A stretch of 5,736 nt of DNA from Crocinitomicaceae bacterium. GTDB lineage: Bacteria; Bacteroidota; Bacteroidia; Flavobacteriales_D; Crocinitomicaceae. The position numbers and the translations under genes were made by a program. The stretch covers positions 1-5,736 of the forward strand of contig JALWLM010000178.1 of the NCBI GenBank assembly GCA_027084145.1, read 5' to 3'. This document shows positions 1 through 5,736 of this stretch, piece after piece; the stretch's first letter is position 1; every line of letters begins with the position of its first letter. The notes under the pieces are model-generated. The model saw nothing but the letters and a program-made list of their open reading frames with translations, had not been told where the DNA came from and searched no databases.

Positions 1-20
1 TTTATCAAAATAAAATTATT

Positions 21-1991
21 ATGAAAAAACTATTATTTGGAATATTACTATTATTAGGGCAAAGTACTTTTGGACAAGTTTGTTATGTAACTTTAGACCC
101 TAATCCAACAAATGATACATTGTCTGTTTGCCCGGGAGATAACGTAACAATAACAGCTTATGCAGGACTTGTTTCCAGCGGGCAAATGTTTAATTTTGAT
201 ACGGGAACCCTTCCTCCGGGTTGGTCAACTTCAGGTTCAACTCAATTTGGATCTCCTTGTGGAGCTGGTCCTAATAACAATAATTATTTTTGGGCGGCAA
301 CAGCAGGGAGTTCTACTCCATACGTTGAAACCAATGACTTTGACATTAGTTGTGGTGGATTTGTGAGTTTTTGGATGCGATTTGAACAGCAAGGAGGTTC
401 GTCTCCTTGTGAGGGACCTGATTTGGCAAATGAAGGGGTTGAACTGCAATATTCAACAGATGGAGGGGTAACTTGGACAACAATGATATATTATAGCCCG
501 GGAGGGTTTACATTACCTGCAATGCCTTCAAGTAGTAATTCTGTAGCAAGCGGTCCTACACCCTATACAACATGGAGCCAGTTTACTGTAAATATACCAA
601 CAGTTGCTGCAACAACATCTACTCGATTTAGATGGATACAGCAGAACTCTTCAGGTTCTTGTTGTGATAACTGGGGGCTTGAAGACATCGCAATTATGGC
701 AGGACCATGTAATAGTGCTCAATTAGATTGGAATCAAACTGGGGTAGGTCTTTATGGAAATATCATTAATTATACGGCAACAACAGATACATTTTTTGTT
801 GTCGATGTTTATGATTTTTCAACACCTCCGATAGCATATTGTCAGTCAGACACTTTATGGATAGATGTTATGGGACCAACGTTAACTTATGATATTCCGG
901 ACACATTGATGATGTATTGTCCGAATGATACTTTGTCTCAAGTTGGAGTTACGAATTTGCAAAATGCAATAGGGCCATATTCTTTTAATTGGTCAACAGG
1001 AGCGACAGATAGCATTGTGGATTTGTACTCTTCTTCTTCAACACATGATACAATGGTTTATACAGTCCAAATAACCGATGGATGTGGGTATAATTATGAT
1101 GACTCCATTGTTTTTATAACGAATCAAATATTAGACATTACAACAATGTCTCAAGTACCGGCAAGTGCCTGTCTTCCGGATGGAGCCGCTTATTGCTTAT
1201 CGGATTCCATTGTTGGGATTCAAGGATCTCAAAATCCTTATTTCTTCCTTGAGGGACCGGGAAGTCCGGGGGCGTATTCTGTTAATGGTACAGCTTTGCA
1301 AAATATCCCTTCGGGATGGTATTATTTAACAGTAACAGACAGTGTTTGTTCGGTAACGGATAGTGTTTTTGTAGAAATGAATAATCCTCCACAGGCGGTT
1401 ATTTCGCCTACACAAGCAGAAGGATGTGGACCTTTAGAGGTTTCTTTTACCAATCAAAGTGTTAATACTTCAAACTATATTTGGGATTTTGGGAATGGAG
1501 ATATCGTTAACACAACAACGATGGATGGAGAAACAAGAGAGTTTTTAAATTCTACTACGGTTATGTTAATTGCTTCAGACGGAAATAATTGTTCTGATAC
1601 GGCCTATGCAGTGATTAATGTCCTTCCATGTGGCTGTACAGACCCTAATGCAACAAATTATAATCCAAATGCGACAACGGATGATGGAAGTTGTGTTTAT
1701 CCTACACCTGAGGTAGAAGTTCCTAATGTGTTTACACCGAATGGAGATGGAGTAAATGATGTTTTTGAATTAACGGTAAAAAATGTCGTTAATGTAGAAC
1801 TTGTTATTTTAAATCGATGGGGAGGAGTGGTTTATCAAGAAAACAAAGATTATCCGGAAGTTCCTTCTTGGGATGGATTTGTAAAAAGCAAGTTAGCGAA
1901 TGAAGGAGTTTATTTTTATCGATATAAGGCAAAAGGGGTAAATGGAGAAGAGGTCGAAGGGCATGGCTTTTTAGAATTGATTTTAGATTAA
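21..1991 (+). CDS. T9SS type B-sorted, secreted multi-domain surface protein (reelin-like, Ig-like and PKD domains)
   Basis: Predicted exported cell-surface or secreted protein of 656 residues; the ligand is unknown, and adhesion is an inference from the domains. Residues 1-18 form a signal peptide (KK, then a Leu-rich core, then STFG before Gln19). Residues 56-228 look like a reelin-type, sialidase-fold-like domain: LPPGW near 64-68, CGG at 111-113, CEGPDLANEGVELQYSTDGG at 130-149 and DNWGLEDI at 216-223. Residues about 275-450 hold SprB/Ig-like beta segments (FNWSTGATDS, VQITDGCG, WYYLTVTDS). A PKD-like domain spans about 456-536 (IWDFGNGD at 487-494). A Cys/Asn/Asp motif at 537-560 precedes the type B sorting domain at 565-656 (PNVFTPNGDGVNDVF, ILNRWGGVVY, SWDGF, EGVYFYRY), which directs T9SS export. 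There are 19 Cys, suggesting several disulfides. The C-terminus ends in Asp rather than the more usual basic residue. The ATG at 21 places the signal peptide correctly; only 20 A/T-rich bases precede it, with no Shine-Dalgarno sequence. Confidence 0.93.
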   Translation: MKKLLFGILLLLGQSTFGQVCYVTLDPNPTNDTLSVCPGDNVTITAYAGLVSSGQMFNFDTGTLPPGWSTSGSTQFGSPCGAGPNNNNYFWAATAGSSTPYVETNDFDISCGGFVSFWMRFEQQGGSSPCEGPDLANEGVELQYSTDGGVTWTTMIYYSPGGFTLPAMPSSSNSVASGPTPYTTWSQFTVNIPTVAATTSTRFRWIQQNSSGSCCDNWGLEDIAIMAGPCNSAQLDWNQTGVGLYGNIINYTATTDTFFVVDVYDFSTPPIAYCQSDTLWIDVMGPTLTYDIPDTLMMYCPNDTLSQVGVTNLQNAIGPYSFNWSTGATDSIVDLYSSSSTHDTMVYTVQITDGCGYNYDDSIVFITNQILDITTMSQVPASACLPDGAAYCLSDSIVGIQGSQNPYFFLEGPGSPGAYSVNGTALQNIPSGWYYLTVTDSVCSVTDSVFVEMNNPPQAVISPTQAEGCGPLEVSFTNQSVNTSNYIWDFGNGDIVNTTTMDGETREFLNSTTVMLIASDGNNCSDTAYAVINVLPCGCTDPNATNYNPNATTDDGSCVYPTPEVEVPNVFTPNGDGVNDVFELTVKNVVNVELVILNRWGGVVYQENKDYPEVPSWDGFVKSKLANEGVYFYRYKAKGVNGEEVEGHGFLELILD

Positions 1992-2018
1992 GAAATAATC
2001 AACAAGTTAAATAAAACG

Positions 2019-2050
2019 AAAAAGAGTCATCAATTTTGATGGCTCTTTTT
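2019..2050. terminator. Bidirectional intrinsic terminator between convergent genes
   Basis: Bases 2019-2031 (AAAAAGAGTCATC) pair with 2038-2050 (GATGGCTCTTTTT) in a 13-bp stem with a single G-T wobble and a 6-base loop (AATTTT). The stem ends in a T tract on the plus strand and, through the A tract at 2019-2023, in a T tract on the minus strand. It lies 27 bases after the stop of the T9SS cargo gene and 27 bases beyond the stop of the asparaginase gene. It can therefore end both converging transcripts. The structure is seen directly; termination in vivo is inferred. Confidence 0.85.
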
Positions 2051-2077
2051 GGTTAGAAATCAATTTGATCTTTTTTA

Positions 2078-3127
2078 TTAGTCAAAAAAAGAACTTCTAT
2101 CAATAGTCATTTCTCCGCGTATAGATTGAGATAAAAGTGCTTTTCGATCTTCAAAGTTAGTTGTTTCTCCAAGAACAAACATCATTTTTGTGACAGCAGC
2201 TTCAGTAGTTAAATCATAACCACTAATAACACCTAATTGATTAAACATGGAACTAGTAGCATATAATCCTTGTTTTACAGTTCCGGAATTGCATTGAGTG
2301 ATATTGAGAACAACACCGCCTTGATTGATGAAATTCATTAATAAATTTCTTAATTTTTCATCTTGAGGAGCATTTCCAGATCCAAATGTTTCTATCACAA
2401 GTCCTTCGACATGATTTTTGTCAAAAAGAGATTGATAGGTAGAGAAATCGATACCGGGATATAATTTTAATAAAGCAGTTTTTGTGTTAAAGTTATTTTT
2501 GACAATTAGTTTATTAATATTTGACCGATAAAGTCTGTCCAAGTTGTATTTTATTTGTACGCCTGCTTCTGCTAAAACATCATAATTAGGACTTCGGAAT
2601 GCTTCAAAATTTTCAGCAGAGTCTTTTGTGCATCTGTTTCCTCTAAATAATTTATAATCAAAATAGACGGCAACTTCTCTGACCAAAGGTAAGCCGTCAT
2701 GATTTTGCTCTGCTGCAATTTCAATAGCGGTAATTAAATTTTCTTTTCCATCAGTTCTTATAGTTCCGATGGGTAATTGTGAACCCGTGAAAATAACAGG
2801 TTTTTGAAGACCTTCAAGCATAAAACTTAGAGCGGAAGCAGAATAGGCCATTGTATCCGACCCGTGTAAAACAACAAAACCGTCAAATTGATTATAATTT
2901 TCCATGATCGTAGTTCCTATTTTTATCCAGTCTTTTGGTGTCATTTCTGAAGAGTCAAGTGTCGGATGAAAATTAACAGCTTCCAAAGCAACATTTAAAC
3001 GCATTAATTCCGGAACATGTTCATGGATGTGTTGGAAATCTACAGGGTATAATGCTCCTGTTTCCGGAGCTTTAATCATTCCGATTGTTCCTCCTGTATA
3101 AATTAACAGAACTTTAGGTTTTGTCAT
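2078..3127 (-). CDS. ansA: Type I (cytoplasmic) L-asparaginase
   Basis: Hydrolyses L-asparagine to L-aspartate and ammonia in the cytoplasm. The 349-residue length and lack of a signal peptide fit the type I (AnsA-like) branch rather than the periplasmic type II enzyme. The first catalytic Thr is T14 in YTGGTIGM (10-17). The substrate-binding DSSEMTPKDW lies at 58-67. The second signature is HGSDTM at 88-93, where the usual HGTDT has Ser90 in place of Thr, with D91 retained. The catalytic Lys is probably K168 in RGNRCTK. TQCNSGTV (278-284) and GYDLTTEAAVTKM (303-315) are typical C-terminal elements of the family. The start codon lies inside the end of the tatD gene (14-base overlap), preceded by an A-rich stretch without Shine-Dalgarno sequence, so translation is probably coupled. 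This is the last gene of the minus-strand operon, followed by a terminator hairpin. Confidence 0.95.
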   Translation of the reverse strand: MTKPKVLLIYTGGTIGMIKAPETGALYPVDFQHIHEHVPELMRLNVALEAVNFHPTLDSSEMTPKDWIKIGTTIMENYNQFDGFVVLHGSDTMAYSASALSFMLEGLQKPVIFTGSQLPIGTIRTDGKENLITAIEIAAEQNHDGLPLVREVAVYFDYKLFRGNRCTKDSAENFEAFRSPNYDVLAEAGVQIKYNLDRLYRSNINKLIVKNNFNTKTALLKLYPGIDFSTYQSLFDKNHVEGLVIETFGSGNAPQDEKLRNLLMNFINQGGVVLNITQCNSGTVKQGLYATSSMFNQLGVISGYDLTTEAAVTKMMFVLGETTNFEDRKALLSQSIRGEMTIDRSSFFD

Positions 3128-3905
3128 TTATTTTCAAATTAAATAATTCGATTGCATTTAGTGTTGTTTGTTTTTCTATTTCTAATAGAGGAACTTGGTA
3201 AATATCGGTTAATTTTTCAGCAATGTGAAGAATATAAGCACTTTCATTGCGTTTTCCTCTTTTAGGTACGGGAGCTAAATAAGGAGAATCTGTTTCTAAG
3301 ACAATATGTTTTAAGGAAATGTCTCTTATCGCTTCATCAACTTTTGCTTTTTTATAAGTTATAACGCCCCCGATTCCTATTTTAAAACCACCGTAATTAA
3401 TAATTTTTTCAGCTTGTTCTTTGGTTCCCGTAAAACAATGAAACACACCGGTTAATTGATCGTCATTTAATTCATCAACAATCTCAAAAATCTCATCAAA
3501 AGAATCTCTCGCATGAATAACAATAGGCTTTTGTAATTCCTTTGCCCACTTTATTTGACGTTTAAAGACTTCTTTTTGTTCTTCTATATGTGTTTTATCC
3601 CAATATAAGTCAATTCCTATTTCTCCAACGGCAATGTATTTTTCAGGATAAGAAAACAATTCTTTTTTTATAATCTCTAATTGATTTTCCCAGTCTTCTT
3701 TAACGTCACAAGGATGAATTCCCATCATGGGGAAGCAATTGTTAGGAAAATCGTTTGCCAGCTCATTCATTTTATCAATGGTATCTACATCAATATTGGG
3801 AAGAAGAAGGGCTTCAACTCCATGATCAATTGCTCTTTGAACCACTTCTTTTCGGTCCCTATCAAAGGCATCAACAAATAAATGTGTATGTGTATCAATA
3901 AACAT
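3114..3905 (-). CDS. tatD: TatD-family metal-dependent hydrolase (putative DNase)
   Basis: A 263-residue amidohydrolase-superfamily TIM-barrel protein, the usual length for TatD/YcfH/YjjV enzymes. All expected metal ligands are visible: H6 and H8 in FIDTHTHL, E95 in VGEIGIDLYWDK, H131 in IVIHARDS, H156 in VFHCFTGT and D206 in ETDSPYLAP. Family members bind two divalent metals and several act as 3'-to-5' DNases linked to repair or DNA turnover; the substrate of this one cannot be read from sequence, and which TatD paralogue it represents is not certain. It starts 3 bases after the stop of the barrel-protein gene and ends 14 bases inside the asparaginase gene, so it is an internal operon gene. 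There is no signal peptide, consistent with a cytoplasmic location. Confidence 0.93.
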   Translation of the reverse strand: MFIDTHTHLFVDAFDRDRKEVVQRAIDHGVEALLLPNIDVDTIDKMNELANDFPNNCFPMMGIHPCDVKEDWENQLEIIKKELFSYPEKYIAVGEIGIDLYWDKTHIEEQKEVFKRQIKWAKELQKPIVIHARDSFDEIFEIVDELNDDQLTGVFHCFTGTKEQAEKIINYGGFKIGIGGVITYKKAKVDEAIRDISLKHIVLETDSPYLAPVPKRGKRNESAYILHIAEKLTDIYQVPLLEIEKQTTLNAIELFNLKINDKT

Positions 3906-3908
3906 AAT

Positions 3909-4649
3909 CTAAAATAGAGAAATACTAACTCCCATTTGAAGGAGGTTCAACTTTGTACTTTGTTTTCCTGAGAAGATATTATTAAAATTATAATTTCCAA
4001 ATAATGCCCAATTTCTAACCCCTATGCGTAGGTGAGCAGAATAAACCCATTTTTCTTCATCGGGAAACCCAAATCGTTTTAATTTTTCTTTCCGACCATT
4101 GATTTGATATATTTCTTTTGAATACCAATTGAGTTGATATCCAACCTTTCCACCTAGATGAAGTTTTACATGTTTCCAATTCCTTCCTCTAAATCGAATT
4201 TCTAATGGAATAGAAAAACTATTACCCGAAAGGGATGATTTTTGAAATAAGTCCGTAGATTCTTTTGTTTGATAAATGGTGGAAGAAATAGAATCAATGA
4301 TTGTGAACTTATTCTCATGTCGTATATTGACAAGTTGATGAGCAATTCCAACTCCCAATGATACAGTATTACATCTTGTTAAAGGGATGTCAAACATTAA
4401 ATTCGTATTAAAACCAATAGAGGGAGCTATATTTTCAAAAGGTTTTTTATCACCATTCCAATCATTATACGTGATGTCAAATATCAAGCGATCGTATTTT
4501 CTTACTTTTTCTACTTGAGCAGGTCTGAGTCCTGTATAAAACCACATAACACCGGGTCTGAATCTTGACTTTAAATCATCAGAAGAGTTTTGTGCGTAAG
4601 TAAAACTTACCCAGCAAAAGAATATTAAAAAAAGAAAAGATTTAATCAT
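3909..4649 (-). CDS. Putative outer-membrane beta-barrel protein, function unknown
   Basis: A 246-residue exported protein that I do not recognise by name. Residues 1-19 form a clear signal peptide (MIKS, a Phe/Leu/Ile-rich core, SFTYA) cleaved before Gln20; there is no lipobox Cys at the cleavage site, so it is not a lipoprotein. The mature part shows alternating amphipathic strands such as NTVSLGVGIAHQL (94-106), FSIPLEIRFR (145-154), VKLHLGGKVGYQLNW (161-175), YSAHLRIGVR (203-212) and LLQMGVSISLF (236-246). The terminal Phe resembles the signal that BamA recognises. The pattern of a PLEIRFR strand followed by a glycine-rich strand is like the small outer-membrane beta-barrel (PorT-like) domain of Bacteroidota. 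Its start overlaps the end of galE by 8 bases (ATGATTAA) and its stop lies 3 bases before tatD, so it is fixed within the operon. An A-rich leader precedes the start. Confidence 0.8.
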   Translation of the reverse strand: MIKSFLFLIFFCWVSFTYAQNSSDDLKSRFRPGVMWFYTGLRPAQVEKVRKYDRLIFDITYNDWNGDKKPFENIAPSIGFNTNLMFDIPLTRCNTVSLGVGIAHQLVNIRHENKFTIIDSISSTIYQTKESTDLFQKSSLSGNSFSIPLEIRFRGRNWKHVKLHLGGKVGYQLNWYSKEIYQINGRKEKLKRFGFPDEEKWVYSAHLRIGVRNWALFGNYNFNNIFSGKQSTKLNLLQMGVSISLF

Positions 4650-5670
4650 TTTTTATCTTTTTTTCCCATCTCCATGCATCTTTAACGGCGTCTTTGATGG
4701 TGTATTTTGCTTCCCAATTTAAGAGTTTTTTTGCTTTTGTTACATCTGCATAAATTTCAACGACATCCCCTGGTCTGGGTTTTCCCATTTCCCAATTAAT
4801 TTTTTGCCCTGAAATATCTTCAAAAAAACGAATCGCTTCTAGAACACTCGTTCCCTTACCTGTCCCGATATTTATATATTCTACAATACTGTCACGTTCT
4901 TGTTTTTCTAACCAATTAAGAGCTTTTACATGAGCGTCCGCAACATCCATAACATGAACATAATCACGAACACAAGTGCCGTCTATCGTATCATGGTTTC
5001 CTCCAAAAATAGTTATTTTCTCTATTTTCCCGATTCCACATTGTGTTATTACGGGAAATAAATTTGCAGGTTTTCCGATAGGTAACTCTCCTATATTTGC
5101 TGATGGATGAGCTCCAACAGGATTGAAGTAACGTAAATTAACAGCTTTTAAGCTCTTTTTACTATTTACTAAGTCGCTAATAATTTCTTCTCCTATTTGT
5201 TTGGTGTTCCCATATGGGGAATTCGCCTTTTGTATGGTGGAGTTTTCCGTTACAACTTTCACATCTTTAGGTTCTCCATAAACAGTACAAGAAGATGAAA
5301 AAACAAAATTTTGAACATTAAAGGAAATGCAATTTTCCAGAATGTTAAGCAGTCCGATGATATTATTTTTATAATATTTCAAAGGAGATTCAACAGACTC
5401 ACCAACAGCTTTATATGCAGCAAAATGGATAACTCCTTCAAAAGGATATCTTTCAAAAGTCTTTTTCAAAGAATTCAGGTCACAGACATCTATTTTTTCA
5501 AACGGAATTTCTTTTCCTGTAATTTTTTTTATTCCGGATAAGATTTTTTCATGAGCATTTCTCAAATCATCAACAATAACAGGATGATATCCGTTTTCTA
5601 TCAATGAGACAACGGTATGGGATCCAATATATCCGGCTCCTCCCGAAACAAGAACATGTCCTTTTTTCAT
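4642..5670 (-). CDS. galE: UDP-glucose 4-epimerase
   Basis: Interconverts UDP-glucose and UDP-galactose using tightly bound NAD, supplying the Leloir pathway and surface-polysaccharide synthesis. It is an extended short-chain dehydrogenase; residues are numbered from the second Met. The Rossmann GxxGxxG is GGAGYIG (10-16), and D34/D35 follow the second strand. HFAAYKAVGES (82-92) carries the NAD-contacting Lys87. SSSCTVYG (125-132) includes S127, matching E. coli S124. Y153 and K157 form the YxxxK pair in SPYGNTK. NLRYFNPVGAH (178-188), RDYVHVMDVA and RPGD (299-302) are UDP-sugar-binding blocks. The position matching E. coli Tyr299 is Ile306. An in-frame ATG 24 bases upstream (5694) would give 350 residues, but the eight extra residues (MNNPNFVS) are not part of the fold and family members usually start just before the first strand, so 5670 is preferred. 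Neither start has a Shine-Dalgarno sequence. It is the first visible operon gene. Confidence 0.95.
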   Translation of the reverse strand: MKKGHVLVSGGAGYIGSHTVVSLIENGYHPVIVDDLRNAHEKILSGIKKITGKEIPFEKIDVCDLNSLKKTFERYPFEGVIHFAAYKAVGESVESPLKYYKNNIIGLLNILENCISFNVQNFVFSSSCTVYGEPKDVKVVTENSTIQKANSPYGNTKQIGEEIISDLVNSKKSLKAVNLRYFNPVGAHPSANIGELPIGKPANLFPVITQCGIGKIEKITIFGGNHDTIDGTCVRDYVHVMDVADAHVKALNWLEKQERDSIVEYINIGTGKGTSVLEAIRFFEDISGQKINWEMGKPRPGDVVEIYADVTKAKKLLNWEAKYTIKDAVKDAWRWEKKIKND

Positions 5671-5675
5671 AGACA

Positions 5676-5683
5676 CAAAATTA
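5676..5683 (-). promoter_or_regulatory. Possible Bacteroidota -7 promoter element upstream of galE
   Basis: On the minus strand this reads TAATTTTG, an exact match to the Bacteroidota -7 consensus TAnnTTTG. It ends five bases before the preferred galE ATG at 5670. A matching TTG was not found at the usual 19-21-base distance upstream, and so short a leader would make the transcript nearly leaderless. If real, it excludes the ATG at 5694 as the start from this promoter. An AT-rich sequence could give the match by chance. Confidence 0.25.
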
Positions 5684-5736
5684 GGATTATTCATGTATAT
5701 GTCATATGAATTAAAGAATAGTTTTCAGGTAACATT

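Noticed and set aside
1..20. Promoter or ribosome binding site for the T9SS cargo gene.
   Set aside because: Only 20 A/T-rich bases are available; no TAnnTTTG or Shine-Dalgarno match is present, and the rest of the leader is outside the window.
66..86. Possible lipoprotein signal because Cys21 follows the hydrophobic segment of the first protein.
   Set aside because: The residues before the Cys are Gly-Gln-Val, which do not fit a lipobox; cleavage before Gln19 by signal peptidase I is a better fit and agrees with the C-terminal T9SS signal.
237..449. Open frame on the minus strand inside the T9SS cargo gene, and similar short frames at 160-366, 3681-3881 and 5311-5541.
   Set aside because: They lie wholly inside confidently assigned genes in other frames, with low-complexity translations and no recognisable motif; they are shadows.
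2055..2076. A second weak hairpin (ATCAA/TTGAT, 2059-2069) followed by six T on the plus strand, just after the main terminator.
   Set aside because: The arms leave a one-base loop unless only three pairs form, so the structure is too weak to call; the strong stem at 2019-2050 explains termination.
2084..2090. Run of seven A on the plus strand (T in the asparaginase coding sense) near the gene's 3' end as a possible frameshift or slippage site.
   Set aside because: The frame ends four codons later after all conserved motifs, and such homopolymers are common in AT-rich genomes.

Overview
The window is AT-rich and fully chromosomal in character. It most likely comes from a member of the Bacteroidota, probably the order Flavobacteriales. 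The main evidence is the first gene, whose product carries a C-terminal type IX secretion (T9SS) type B sorting domain, a signal essentially confined to this phylum. Supporting signs are signal peptides cleaved before Gln, A/T-rich leaders without Shine-Dalgarno sequences, and a beta-barrel-type outer-membrane protein ending in Phe. No RNA gene, mobile element or CRISPR array is visible.

Layout: on the plus strand, bases 21-1991 encode a 656-residue secreted, Cys-rich, multi-domain surface or adhesin-like protein. Its order is signal peptide, reelin-like domain apparently set inside an Ig-like domain, further Ig/SprB-like beta domains, PKD domain, Asn/Asp/Cys-rich motif, T9SS type B signal. 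A strong hairpin with flanking A and T tracts (2019-2050) separates it from the convergent minus-strand cluster and probably terminates transcription from both sides.

On the minus strand, in transcription order, lie galE (UDP-glucose 4-epimerase, 5670-4642), an outer-membrane beta-barrel-like protein of unknown role (4649-3909), a TatD-family metal-dependent hydrolase (3905-3114) and a type I cytoplasmic L-asparaginase (3127-2078). The junctions are an 8-base overlap, a 3-base gap and a 14-base overlap, so the four are almost certainly one transcript with translational coupling. The products share no obvious pathway: nucleotide-sugar supply, an envelope protein, a nuclease-like hydrolase and amino-acid catabolism. 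It reads as a housekeeping cluster rather than a dedicated system.

I found no convincing new biological system. The points most worth a second look are the apparently nested reelin-like domain of the T9SS cargo, the Ser in place of the second catalytic Thr of the asparaginase, the Ile at the substrate-gating position of GalE, and the unassigned barrel protein locked into the operon by overlapping reading frames.
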